From positions 1-64,000 of the forward strand of contig CAWKDG010000002.1 in the NCBI GenBank assembly GCA_963848355.1: DNA of 64,000 nt, in the 5' to 3' direction. Below are positions 45,573 to 53,784 of the stretch, piece by piece (positions within the stretch are counted from its first letter, which is position 1; each line of letters begins with the position of its first letter). The notes beneath the pieces are model-generated. The model saw nothing but the letters and a program-made list of their open reading frames with translations, was not told where the DNA came from and did no database searches. Position numbers and translations under genes: made by a program. This DNA comes from CAWKDG01 sp963848355 (lineage in GTDB: Bacteria; Actinomycetota; Acidimicrobiia; Acidimicrobiales; UBA8190).

Positions 45573-46814
45573 GTGGCGACGTCCTCCTCGGTCATCGTCG
45601 TCTCCCACCGGCCCGGCTCGTGGTTGGCCGAGAGCCTGGCGTCGGCCCTGCATCAGGCGACCGAGGTCATCGTGGTCGACAACGGATCGAAGGACGGGGA
45701 GGCCACCGCCATCGCCCGTCGGGCCGGGGCCGTCATCGTCCGCTCGGCGCGCAATCTGGGATTCGCCGGGGGCGTCAATCTGGGACTGCGTCACGCCGAC
45801 GGCGAGATCGTCGCCTTGTTGAACGACGACGCCGTCGCCGGGCCGGGCTGGCTGCAGACGGCCGCCGACGTCCTGGCTGATCCGACGGTGGCGGCCGTGA
45901 CCCCGAAGGTGCTTCTCGACGGACTCTTCGCCGAGGTGGTGCTGGACGACGAACCACGGTACGCACCCGGTGACCACCGGCCGCTCGGTCGGCTGCTTCG
46001 TTCCGTCACCGTCGGGGGGCGGGAGGTCGTGGAGGAGCTCCTCGGCGCCGGTGTCCACGACTGCGAGCGGTCGACCGTCGATGGCCGGCCCGACGTATGG
46101 CGATGGACGTCGGGGCCGGAGCCCTTCTATCTGCCGTTGTCCGACCCCGCCCTCTCCGACTCCGTCCGTGTGAACGGCGAGCCGGTGGACGTCCGCTCGC
46201 GATGCACCTTGGTCAACCACGCCGGGAACTTCCTCGAGCGTCACGGCATCGCCGGCGATTACGGCTTCGCGGCGCCCGACGACGGTCGTTTCGACCAAGC
46301 GGCCGAGCGCTTCGGGTTCAGCGGCACGGCCCCGGTGTTCCGGTCCGAGACCCTGGCCAAGGTCGGTGGATTGGCCGCTCCGTTCTTCGCCTACAACGAG
46401 GACACCGACTGGTGCCTGCGGGCCCGGCTCGCCGGTTTGCGGATCGTCTACGACCCGCGGGCCACGGTCCGCCACCGGCTCTCGGCCACGAGCGGCGGCG
46501 CCGTGTCCCCCTTCGTCCAATTCCTGGCGCAACGCAACGCCCTGCTCTGCCTGGTCCGCAACGCACCCGCCGACGTGGCCCGCCACTTCGTGTGGCGCCG
46601 GATCCGGGAGGGACCGGGATCCGGTGTCCGCCGGGCCGTCGTCCGGCGGTTGCCGTGGGCCGTGGCTTCGAGAGTGCGGCTGCGTCGTCGATGGGTCGAA
46701 GATCCCCGCCACGTCTGGGACCGGTGGGCGGGCGTCGACACCACCTGGGACACCCGGCCGGCGCACCCCCAGCCGTCGCGATCGACCGACCCCGGAGGGG
46801 CGACCGGCTCCTGA
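45573..46814 (+). CDS. GT2-family glycosyltransferase
   Basis: 413 residues from GTG 45573, one base after the FkbM stop; ATG 45552 in the same frame is an alternative. GT-A features are SVIVVSHRPGSWLAES, VIVVDNGSKDGEATA, NLGFAGGVNLGL, LLNDDAVAGPGWL (metal region) and YNEDTDWCLRARLAGL. It resembles rhamnosyltransferase-type GT2 enzymes. The C-terminal RVRLRRRWVEDPRHVWDRW is basic. Cytoplasmic. Convergent with the next GT4 gene, 12 bases apart. Confidence 0.9.
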   Translation: MATSSSVIVVSHRPGSWLAESLASALHQATEVIVVDNGSKDGEATAIARRAGAVIVRSARNLGFAGGVNLGLRHADGEIVALLNDDAVAGPGWLQTAADVLADPTVAAVTPKVLLDGLFAEVVLDDEPRYAPGDHRPLGRLLRSVTVGGREVVEELLGAGVHDCERSTVDGRPDVWRWTSGPEPFYLPLSDPALSDSVRVNGEPVDVRSRCTLVNHAGNFLERHGIAGDYGFAAPDDGRFDQAAERFGFSGTAPVFRSETLAKVGGLAAPFFAYNEDTDWCLRARLAGLRIVYDPRATVRHRLSATSGGAVSPFVQFLAQRNALLCLVRNAPADVARHFVWRRIREGPGSGVRRAVVRRLPWAVASRVRLRRRWVEDPRHVWDRWAGVDTTWDTRPAHPQPSRSTDPGGATGS

Positions 46815-46826
46815 CCGGCCACCGGG

Positions 46827-47900
46827 TCAGCCCCCGATCGCCCCCAGCACCAGCTCGACGAAGCGGGCGCGCGCCCGGTCGAGCGAGAACGCCTGTACCC
46901 GCCCGGCCGCCGCCCGGGCGAACTGGCGCCGGAGTCTGTCGTCCTCGATGACCCGGTGCACGGCGGCGGCGAACAACAGGGGGTCTTTCGAGGGAAGCAG
47001 GAGTCCGGCCTCCTGGACGGTCTCGGGAACGGCGCCGGCGGCAAAGGCGACCACCGGGAGGTCGTGGGCCATGGCCTCCACGATGGGAACGCAGAAGCCC
47101 TCGTGGTCCGAGGCGCAGACGAAGACATCGGCGGACCGGTAGTAGGCCTCGAGCTCTTCGGGTTGGATCGAGCCCACCACCGAGACGGCGTCGGTCAGAC
47201 CGAGCCCGGACACGAAGGCGTCCAGGGCCGGACCGTAGCGCCGACCGAGCGGCGACCCCACGAGATGCAGCCGAGCATGCGGGTGATAGAGGCGTCGGTA
47301 GACGGCCAGCATCTTGACGAGATCGTGAGGGGCCTTGTGCGGGGAGACCTTCCCCACGAACAGGAAATCCGGTCCCCCGTCGACCTTGGCCGCCCGCAGG
47401 CGTCGGAGCCTGGCGGGGTCGGCGTCGGCGTGCACCGTCATGTCGATGAGCAGAGAGGCCACCGCCGTATGAGCGAAGCCGGCGTCTTTGAGCTCGCTCT
47501 CGTTGAAGGCCGAATCGGCGATGGCCAGACGGCACTGAGCGGCGAGACGTCCCAGCTGCTCCCGACCGAGTCCGAGCTCGTAGCCCACACCCGGTTCCCA
47601 TGACTGCAACAGGTCGACGGGGGTGATGTTGTGATAGTTCACCAGCTTCGGTTCGGGTCGCGTGGCGAAGGCATCGAACACGGGGCTGCCGATGGAGGAC
47701 TGGTACAACAACCAGCGATCCTTGGCCGGCCGGCCGAGGGAGCCGACAGGCCGGGCCACCTTGAGCAGCTCGGTGGCGCAGTCACCGTAGAAGATCTCGG
47801 ATGACACTCCGGCCCCACGCAGGGCATCGGCGATAGCGAGGGTGTGGACCCCGATCGCATCCCGGGTGGCGAGCGAGGGGATCACCTGATCGACGCGCAC
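46827..47900 (-). CDS. GT4-family glycosyltransferase
   Basis: 357 residues from GTG 47900. N-terminal QVIPSLATRDAIGVHTLAIADAL and NYHNITPVDLLQSW; C-terminal FLFVGKVSPHKAPHDLVKML and DHEGFCVPIVEAMAHDLPVVAF (EX7E). It resembles PimA/WcaL-like GT4 enzymes that work on mannose-like donors; the sugar is not assignable. Last gene of the glycan region before the tRNA. Confidence 0.9.
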   Translation of the reverse strand: MRVDQVIPSLATRDAIGVHTLAIADALRGAGVSSEIFYGDCATELLKVARPVGSLGRPAKDRWLLYQSSIGSPVFDAFATRPEPKLVNYHNITPVDLLQSWEPGVGYELGLGREQLGRLAAQCRLAIADSAFNESELKDAGFAHTAVASLLIDMTVHADADPARLRRLRAAKVDGGPDFLFVGKVSPHKAPHDLVKMLAVYRRLYHPHARLHLVGSPLGRRYGPALDAFVSGLGLTDAVSVVGSIQPEELEAYYRSADVFVCASDHEGFCVPIVEAMAHDLPVVAFAAGAVPETVQEAGLLLPSKDPLLFAAAVHRVIEDDRLRRQFARAAAGRVQAFSLDRARARFVELVLGAIGG

Positions 47901-47995
47901 GGGCGGCAGTGTAGTGGCACGTCCGAAGAGGTCTACCCATCGGCGGAGAGTTCGAGTGTCGTGGGCGGCGGCGCCGCTAGGCTCGGTGTGTCCAC

Positions 47996-48079
47996 GCGGG
48001 CGTGGCGAAATCGGCAGACGCGCCGGGTTTAGGTCCCGGTCCCCTTACGGGGATGGAGGTTCGAATCCTCTCGCCCGCA
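47996..48079 (+). tRNA. tRNA-Leu (TAG)
   Basis: Acceptor GCGGGCG pairs with CGCCCGC. Anticodon arm GCCGGG-TTTAGGT-CCCGGT gives anticodon TAG. A long variable arm (CCCCTTACGGGG) and T-arm GGAGG-TTCGAAT-CCTCT follow. No CCA is encoded. Class II structure with the expected length of 84 bases. Confidence 0.93.
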
Positions 48080-48097
48080 CGTTTGTACGTCGCCGTC

Positions 48098-48853
48098 TCA
48101 GGATGAAGAAAGCGCTCGCCGTTCGAGCAGGTCGAGGTCACGGACGGCGTAGCGGTGGTGCTCCCACTCCTCGTTCAAAAGGACGTGGACGCAGTGGAGA
48201 ACCGAGTGCTCGCCGTTCGGATGACCCGGGTCTGCCGGGGCCGTGCGCACCTCGGTGAGTTCGTGGTCGCTCAGGCTTTCGAGCGTGGCTCGCACCGCCT
48301 GTTGGTGTTGGAGGCGGACGGGCAGTACCTCAGCCAGGTCAGGCGTCACCGACACGTCGATGCCGACCTCTTTCGCCCAGTCACTCCCGACTCCCGACCA
48401 GGGCAGACCCCACGGATGGTACGGATGCCTCGTCAGGTGGATGGCACGATGCAGCCAGCAGTCGGTGGCGCAGATCAGGTGGCGGAGGGTCTCCACCAGG
48501 CTCCACTCCCCATCCACTCGCTGCAACGCAAACGATCCGGGGAGCCGGCCCGCTCGGTCGATCGTGCCGGCCCAGAGGCCCTCGACCATCGACCACGCCT
48601 CCCGCAGGTCGGCGATGTCGGTGGCCCGAAGCTTTATGTGCTCAGGGAAGCGGCGGTCGAGTTCCGCCTGAACGAGCGGCTCGATCTCGATGCCGTTGAC
48701 TCGTAGGCCCTGGATGTCTCCGGAGATGTCGGCGCCACAGAGGTAGGCGTCGGTCAGCTTCGCGCCCTCGAAGTCGGCGCCGTGCAGGTGGACGCCTGAC
48801 ACGTTGAGGTCATCCACTCGACTTCCCGCCGGAAACGGGCGCTCGTCGGTCAT
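48098..48853 (-). CDS. Pentapeptide/DinB-like protein
   Basis: 251 residues from ATG 48853, selected by CAGGAGGAG upstream. The first 60 residues look like a short pentapeptide repeat (VHLHGADFEGAKLTDAYLCGAD). The rest is a DinB/DUF664-type four-helix bundle with likely metal ligands in VETLRHLICATDCWLHRAI and HCVHVLLNEEWEHHRYAV. DinB-like enzymes include thiol-dependent metalloenzymes; mycothiol could be used here but no proof is in sequence. Opposite strand to its neighbours. Confidence 0.8.
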   Translation of the reverse strand: MTDERPFPAGSRVDDLNVSGVHLHGADFEGAKLTDAYLCGADISGDIQGLRVNGIEIEPLVQAELDRRFPEHIKLRATDIADLREAWSMVEGLWAGTIDRAGRLPGSFALQRVDGEWSLVETLRHLICATDCWLHRAIHLTRHPYHPWGLPWSGVGSDWAKEVGIDVSVTPDLAEVLPVRLQHQQAVRATLESLSDHELTEVRTAPADPGHPNGEHSVLHCVHVLLNEEWEHHRYAVRDLDLLERRALSSS

Positions 48854-49049
48854 TGCTCCTCCTGTGGTGATGACGGTAAGACGCCGAGGTGGTCGTGCCC
48901 ATTTTTCGCGCCAGTTTCCAGTCTGTGCGTCCGAGGTCGACCACACCCGTCTGCCCATCTCGGGGGGATCTGGGGTCGGCCGTGGCATTCGCACGACCAC
49001 ATGCGCGAGGATGACGAGAGTTCCGAGAACGACGCTTGGGAGAGAATCG

Positions 49050-50249
49050 ATGGCACGACGGCTGCCTGTCGCTGACTGGACGACGGATTTCGACGTCATG
49101 GATCCGGAGTACATCGACGATCCGTTCTCGATCTGGGACGACCTCCGCAAGACCTGCCCGGTGGCCCACACGAACCGTCGGGGTGGTGCGTGGCTGCTCA
49201 CCACGTATGCCGACGTCACCGAGGCCGCTCACGACATCGAACGGTTCAGCTCCCTCGAGGTCGCGGTGATCGCCAACGAGGAGGAGGAAGGAGACGAACT
49301 CCTCCCCTACGGCCTGCCGCCGATTTCAGCCGATCCGCCACTGCACACATGGACGAGGCGCTTGCTGCTGCCTTGGTTCTCCCACACGAAGGTCGAGGGC
49401 TACGAGGCGATGACCCGCGCCCTCTGTCGCCGTCTGATCGACGACTTCATCGACACCGGGCACGCCGACGCGGCCGCCGACTTCGCCCAGCAGATTCCGG
49501 TGCGGGTCATCGCCAAGATCCTCGGCGTTCCCGAGGATCTCTCCGATACCTTCACGGGCTGGGTCCGCGACGTCCTCGAGTTCGCCGACGAACCGGATCG
49601 GGTGAAGAGGGGCGGTGACGGCATCCTCACCTTCCTCATCGAGCATCTCCAACTCCGCAAGGATGACCCACAGGACGACCTGATCAGCCAACTGGCCCAC
49701 ACCAGCCACGAGGGCGAGCCGATCGAGGACGGTCTGGTCCTCGGGATGGCGGGTCTCGTGCTGATCGCCGGCATCGACACGACGTGGAGCGCCATCGGCT
49801 CGACCCTGTGGCATCTGGCCCGTAACCCCGAAGACGCGGCCCGACTGGTCGCCGAACCTCAGTTGATGGCTTCGGCCGTCGAGGAATTCCTGCGCGTCTA
49901 CTCGCCCGTGACCATGGCCCGCGTCGTGACGGCTGACGCCGAATTCAAGGGGTGCCCCATGGCTGCAGGGGACAAGGTCCTGATGAACTTCCCCGCCGCC
50001 AACCGCGACCCCGCCGCCTTCGAGCGGCCCGATGAGGTCGTGCTCGACCGGGCCCACAATCGTCACATCGCCTTCGGCACGGGCATCCATCGTTGTGCCG
50101 GCTCCAATCTGGCCCGCATGGAGCTCAGAATCGCCCTCGAGGAATGGTTGGCCCGGATCCCGACCTTCCGACTGGCCGATCATGCCCTGGTCACGTGGGC
50201 CGGCGGCCAAGTCCGGGGCCCCCGGTCGATTCCGGTGGTGTTCCCGTGA
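49050..50249 (+). CDS. Cytochrome P450
   Basis: 399 residues from ATG 49050 after GGGAGAG. I-helix AGIDTTWSAIGSTLWHLARN, K-helix E-x-x-R in VEEFLRVYSP, heme ligand Cys in FGTGIHRCAGSNLARME. It inserts oxygen into an unknown substrate, with the ferredoxin encoded next as the electron donor. Soluble bacterial class I type. It overlaps the ferredoxin start by four bases (GTGA). Confidence 0.96.
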   Translation: MARRLPVADWTTDFDVMDPEYIDDPFSIWDDLRKTCPVAHTNRRGGAWLLTTYADVTEAAHDIERFSSLEVAVIANEEEEGDELLPYGLPPISADPPLHTWTRRLLLPWFSHTKVEGYEAMTRALCRRLIDDFIDTGHADAAADFAQQIPVRVIAKILGVPEDLSDTFTGWVRDVLEFADEPDRVKRGGDGILTFLIEHLQLRKDDPQDDLISQLAHTSHEGEPIEDGLVLGMAGLVLIAGIDTTWSAIGSTLWHLARNPEDAARLVAEPQLMASAVEEFLRVYSPVTMARVVTADAEFKGCPMAAGDKVLMNFPAANRDPAAFERPDEVVLDRAHNRHIAFGTGIHRCAGSNLARMELRIALEEWLARIPTFRLADHALVTWAGGQVRGPRSIPVVFP

Positions 50250-50443
50250 AGATCGCGGTGGATCCGGAGAAGTGCCAGGGACACGCCCGCTGCTACGCGC
50301 TGGCACCCACCCTCTTCACCATCGACGACTACGGCCAGTCGTCGGTTGTCGGCGACGGCAGCGTTCCTCCGGGCGGTGAGGAAGGTGCCCGGCTGGCGAT
50401 CGCCAACTGTCCGGAACACGCCATTTCCGAAGTCGAGGTGTGA
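50246..50443 (+). CDS. [3Fe-4S] ferredoxin
   Basis: 65 residues from GTG 50246, overlapping the P450 stop. Cluster ligands are CQGHARC and the distal CPEHA. The His in CxGHxxC, replacing a second Cys, marks the single [3Fe-4S] type typical of P450 partners. It supplies electrons to the neighbouring P450 from an unlinked reductase. Short, acidic and cytoplasmic. Confidence 0.93.
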   Translation: MKIAVDPEKCQGHARCYALAPTLFTIDDYGQSSVVGDGSVPPGGEEGARLAIANCPEHAISEVEV

Positions 50444-50480
50444 ATCGGTTCTGGCCGCCGTTATCAGGCACAATGTCATC

Positions 50481-51722
50481 GTGTCGTTGACACCGCCGGA
50501 CGGTGGCCCACTGGGAGCTCGTCTTTCAGACCTGGAGCGTGAACGGGTCGTCGACGTCCTCAAGACCTCTTGCAGTGACGGGCGCCTGACTCTGGATGAG
50601 TTCTCCGAGCGCGTCGATGCCGCCTACCAGGCAGTCGCGCTCCGCGACGTCCTCCCCGTGTTGGCCGATCTCCCTCATCCGTTCGGTCCCGGCTGCGCAG
50701 GCGTCTTCAGTGAACAGATCGCCCGCTCGCCCACGCCGGTACCGCCTCGGGTCCCCCACACCGTCACCACGCGCAAGGTAACCCGCTGGACGGTCTCGAT
50801 CATGGGGGGCTCCCAGCGCAAGGGGCGCTGGCGAGTGCGTGAAAGGACCAATGCGGTCGCCATCATGGGCGGTTGCCTTCTCGACCTGCGCAACGCCGAG
50901 GTCGAGGGTCCGGGCGTCGTGATCAACGCCATCGCGCTGATGGGCGGAATCGAGATCATCGTCCCCGAGGGCATCGAGGTGGAGCTGGGCGGCATCGCCA
51001 TCATGGGCGGCAAGGACGCCGGGAAGCTGAAGGACGTTCCTCCGCTTCCGGGCTCGCCGGTCATCCGGGTACGAGTCTTCGCCTTCTGGGGCGGTGTGAC
51101 CGTGCGGAGCAAGCCGGCATCACAAGACGGACGGCTGATCGACGTGATCGCCGAGGAGCCACGCTTTGCCGGCAATGACCTCAAGGAACCGAGCCTGCCT
51201 GAGGGCACGATCACGATCATGTTCAGCGATATCGAGGGATTTACGTCGATCACCGAGCGGTTGGGCGATCGGCGGGCCATGGAACTTCTGCGGGAGCACA
51301 ACGGCATCATCCGCCAGCGCATCGCCAGTTCCGGAGGACATGAGGTCAAAGCCCAGGGTGACGGCTTCATGGTCGCCTTCGGCGGCGCCAGCAGCGCCCT
51401 GCAGTGCGCCGTCGGGATCCAGAATGACTTCGCCGCTCGCAATCGTTTCAAGCCCGATCCGCCCGTTCAGGTTCGCCTCGGGCTTCATGCCGGCGAAGCC
51501 ATCCGCGATGGCGACGACTTCTTGGGTGGCGCCGTGATCCTGGCCGCCCGCATCGCGCAGCAGGCGAAGGGTGGCGAGATCCTCGTCTCGTCGGTGCTCA
51601 AGGATCTGTGCGACCTGAGCGGCGAGTTTGCCTTCGAAAAGGGCAGGGACATCCACCTGAAGGGCCTGTCTGAGGCACGCCGCGTCTATTCGGTCACGGG
51701 GATGGGCGCTAACGAGGAGTAA
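50481..51722 (+). CDS. DUF1707/LiaF-like protein fused to a class III adenylate/guanylate cyclase domain
   Basis: 413 residues from GTG 50481. DUF1707 comes first (ARLSDLERERVVDVLKTSC, GRLTLDEFSERVDAAYQA). A beta-rich middle, with repeated SIMGGSQRKG / AIMGGCLLDL / AIMGGKDAG, resembles the LiaF/cell-wall response domain. The cyclase domain begins about residue 235: FSDIEGFTSITERLGD and KAQGDGFMVAFGG contain the two metal Asp residues. The transition-state segment reads GGAVILAARIAQQA, so Asn is replaced by Ile while Arg remains. Possibly low or altered activity. It has no membrane segments and lies downstream of the P450 pair. Confidence 0.88.
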   Translation: MSLTPPDGGPLGARLSDLERERVVDVLKTSCSDGRLTLDEFSERVDAAYQAVALRDVLPVLADLPHPFGPGCAGVFSEQIARSPTPVPPRVPHTVTTRKVTRWTVSIMGGSQRKGRWRVRERTNAVAIMGGCLLDLRNAEVEGPGVVINAIALMGGIEIIVPEGIEVELGGIAIMGGKDAGKLKDVPPLPGSPVIRVRVFAFWGGVTVRSKPASQDGRLIDVIAEEPRFAGNDLKEPSLPEGTITIMFSDIEGFTSITERLGDRRAMELLREHNGIIRQRIASSGGHEVKAQGDGFMVAFGGASSALQCAVGIQNDFAARNRFKPDPPVQVRLGLHAGEAIRDGDDFLGGAVILAARIAQQAKGGEILVSSVLKDLCDLSGEFAFEKGRDIHLKGLSEARRVYSVTGMGANEE

Positions 51723-51739
51723 GCGGCATCCTGGCCTCG

Positions 51740-52132
51740 TTGTATCCCGGCCTAACTCAACTCGGGTATCTGGTCGAAACGAGCAAGAAGGCAATCGACA
51801 AGATCGAACGCCCGGTTCTGTTCGGGGACGAGGGAAAGCCTCGCGTCCACTACCAGATTGACGCGTGGCTTCCCGACCCCGGTGTCGTCCTTGAGGTCGA
51901 GGCTGGAAGGGGCTGGATGGGCAACGCCTTCTACCGGGACCTCGTGCGAACCTCGCTGATCGTGGGCGCTAGGTATCTGGTGATCGGAATGATGGATCAT
52001 TACATCTACCGATCAGGAGGAAAGCAGTCGACCAGCCACGACTACGAAAGTGCGCGGGATCAACTAGATGCCATCTATGCAAGTGGTCGACTTCAGCTCC
52101 CTTTTGAGGGGGTGTTACTCGTCGGGTACTAG
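51740..52132 (+). CDS. Small protein with PD-(D/E)XK-like motif (130 aa)
   Basis: From TTG 51740 (start uncertain). VHYQIDAWLPDPGVVLEVEAGRG resembles the Asp...Glu-x-Glu core of restriction-endonuclease-like folds. ARYLVIGMMDHYIYRSG and a C-terminal FEGVLLVGY complete the beta-strand pattern. It could be a nuclease or a dead relative; the family is not recognised with certainty. It marks the start of a lower-GC stretch of unknown genes. Confidence 0.5.
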   Translation: MYPGLTQLGYLVETSKKAIDKIERPVLFGDEGKPRVHYQIDAWLPDPGVVLEVEAGRGWMGNAFYRDLVRTSLIVGARYLVIGMMDHYIYRSGGKQSTSHDYESARDQLDAIYASGRLQLPFEGVLLVGY

Positions 52133-52531
52133 GTCACTTAGTAGAAGCAGAAGAATGTTTTCTCTCTGCGCGCGAAGCAGCCTTCGGTTTGGGGTTGACT
52201 CTTGAGGTGTGGCGCAGAGCCTCAGTGACAAGAAACGCTTCCCACGGCACCCTGAGGAACCGCGAAGCCCAGTGGCTCATGCCCGGTGGAGGAAGCGCAT
52301 ATCTACACAGCATCCACCTGCTTTTGTGTACAGGACCACCCGGGCCGTGTCGACCTCAGATACAACCGGCTGGCACGACAGGTAGTGGCTGATCTCGGCC
52401 ATGCCGACGACGCCACCAATTGGACCGGGGCGTCTGATCCCGCTTGCCGCCGAGCACCCAGTTTGCCTTGTTGCTTCCAAGTTGAGCGCCCCATGGCCCG
52501 GGGTTGATCCCCTCGGCGCAGGCTACCGCGG
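52133..52531. other. Non-coding stretch
   Basis: About 400 bases with small overlapping open frames, none with ribosome binding site, family or consistent codon use. GC is below the window average. No repeat or RNA structure was recognised. Confidence 0.4.
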
Positions 52532-52642
52532 ATGTCGAACGGTTCCACGTCCAGTTACCTGGCCACCGCCTTGGTCTATTTCCTCGGAGGCATCGGCTGC
52601 TACGGGATCGGATGTCTCATCGGACGTAGATGGCGGCGGTGA
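52532..52642 (+). CDS. Possible 36-aa single-span membrane peptide
   Basis: ATG 52532 to TGA encodes MSNGSTSSYLATALVYFLGG, continuing IGCYGIGCLIG and a basic RRWRR end. It has one glycine-rich transmembrane segment with a positive C-terminus, typical of small regulatory or toxic membrane peptides. Upstream GCGGAT is a weak ribosome site. It overlaps the next small frame by 13 bases. Tentative. Confidence 0.35.
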   Translation: MSNGSTSSYLATALVYFLGGIGCYGIGCLIGRRWRR

Positions 52643-52791
52643 TCCTGCTCCTGAGCGACGAAGTCGATCGGCTGTCCGGTGTGGTGGATCGACTCGCTAA
52701 TGGGTGGGGCCCGATAGCCGGTGTTACCGCCTGGAAGCGTTACATCACCAGTGCGAGATGTGGTGCGTGCGTTGTGAATCGATGTGACTAA
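52630..52791 (+). CDS. Possible 53-aa peptide overlapping the previous one
   Basis: ATG 52630 lies within the end of the 36-aa frame. The peptide (MAAVILLLSDEVDRLSGVVD start) is amphipathic and ends with three cysteines (CGACVVNRC). No family match; could be chance. Recorded because the overlapping arrangement suggests coupling. Confidence 0.25.
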   Translation: MAAVILLLSDEVDRLSGVVDRLANGWGPIAGVTAWKRYITSARCGACVVNRCD

Positions 52792-52809
52792 AGACCCTGG
52801 GCGACAAGC

Positions 52810-53121
52810 GTGAGCATGCTGACAATAAAAAATATGCTGCGTTCACGAGTCCTCACCTTTCACATCGAGTCCGAACAGGTCGCTGATGACTTTCGTGGTC
52901 TTGCTTGCCTTGAACACTCCAACCATCGCCACGAAATCATGGTGATCACATTGTGGGAAGGCGACGGTCTGGAACAGAGCAAGACAGACGATGATCGGGC
53001 ATGCCAACGGATAGCCGAAACGTGTGACCTTGGAGTCCGCTCTCAGGAGTATGTGGTACTCCGACACCTTCTCGCCGCTGACCTTGGACCTGAAGCGCAG
53101 CTTGAGAAGTCGGTTAGGTAG
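52810..53121 (+). CDS. Probable antibiotic-biosynthesis-monooxygenase-like (ABM) small protein
   Basis: From GTG 52810 (ATG 52816 and 52834 alternatives). The pattern SRVLTFHIESEQVADDF then HEIMVITLWEGDGLEQSKTDDDR and ACQRIAETCDLG is like ABM-type ferredoxin-like folds (strand, then W-E-D, then SE..A). It appears shortened in the middle relative to typical ABM proteins. The opposite strand is also open, but this frame has the better family resemblance. Low-GC context. Confidence 0.45.
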   Translation: MSMLTIKNMLRSRVLTFHIESEQVADDFRGLACLEHSNHRHEIMVITLWEGDGLEQSKTDDDRACQRIAETCDLGVRSQEYVVLRHLLAADLGPEAQLEKSVR

Positions 53122-53130
53122 TACCTCAAC

Positions 53131-53170
53131 GAACATCTCATGGAAGAAAGGAACATCTCACGGAAGAGGT
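53131..53170 (+). repeat. Two tandem 20-bp repeats carrying the ribosome site
   Basis: GAACATCTCATGGAAGAAAG followed directly by GAACATCTCACGGAAGAGGT, 16 of 20 identical. The second copy provides the GGAAGAGG ribosome binding site for the next gene. A small duplication; no other role seen. Confidence 0.7.
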
Positions 53171-53717
53171 GACTGTAATGAGGTTAGACCGCAAAGCACC
53201 CGTGTGTCCTGCTGTTCGCCTTCACCACATCTTGGTTCACGACTGGGCGTTTCCGGTCGTAAACGGGCAGAAACCACGAGTGCTCCTAGAAGAGCCTGAT
53301 GATTGCGACAACTTTGCCTACTGGTGCTTCCTGACAGAAGCCGGATTCAATGTCGACTGTTGCAGCGGTCCCTCCCGCCGGCCAGGAGGTCGGTGCCCTC
53401 TGTTGACGTCTGGGCACTGCGAGTTGGTGGAGCGGGCCGACGTCATTGTGTCGAAGCTAGGAATCGACGATGAGCCGTCTCGGCAAGTGATTGAAGCTGT
53501 TCAACGTCAACACCCCCAAACACCTATGATAATCGAGGCTTCCCGAGAACAGTTCAAGCGTCGGTCCAACCTCTTCCACGGGCACTGGTTGTTGCCAGTC
53601 CCCGTGATCCGACGAGAACTGCTGGACTCGGTCCATGCCGCTCTTGCTGCTCGGCGTGACCGAGTTGTTGATACCGGAAGCGCTTTCCAGCGTTCCGGAG
53701 ATGAGGAGCGACTATGA
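53169..53717 (+). CDS. Hypothetical protein with cysteine pair, receiver-like fold possible
   Basis: 182 residues from GTG 53169 (or ATG 53178 after GGAAGAGG). The sequence shows alternating strands and helices: RVLLEEPDDCDNFAYWCFLTEAG, FNVDCCSGPS, GRCPLLTSGHCELVERADVIVSK, then QRQHPQTPMIIEAS. The layout resembles a CheY-like domain with the pair C-P-L...G-x-C before A-D-V-I-V. No phospho-Asp is clear. Function unknown. Lower-GC accessory region. Confidence 0.5.
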   Translation: MTVMRLDRKAPVCPAVRLHHILVHDWAFPVVNGQKPRVLLEEPDDCDNFAYWCFLTEAGFNVDCCSGPSRRPGGRCPLLTSGHCELVERADVIVSKLGIDDEPSRQVIEAVQRQHPQTPMIIEASREQFKRRSNLFHGHWLLPVPVIRRELLDSVHAALAARRDRVVDTGSAFQRSGDEERL

Positions 53718-53733
53718 CTGAAGGCTGGGAATA

Positions 53734-53751
53734 CCTCGTCACTCAACGAGG
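53734..53751. terminator. Small hairpin between convergent genes
   Basis: CCTCGT-CACTCA-ACGAGG, 6-bp perfect stem and six-base loop, located between the stop of the plus-strand hypothetical gene and the end of the penicillin-acylase gene. Possibly a bidirectional terminator. Short stem, so tentative. Confidence 0.3.
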
Positions 53752-53784
53752 AGGCAGAAGTCGAGTGCCCTTTTCACCACCCGG

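Noticed and set aside
52843..53136. Minus-strand 97-codon frame
   Set aside because: Overlaps the plus-strand ABM-like frame, which shows the better family pattern.
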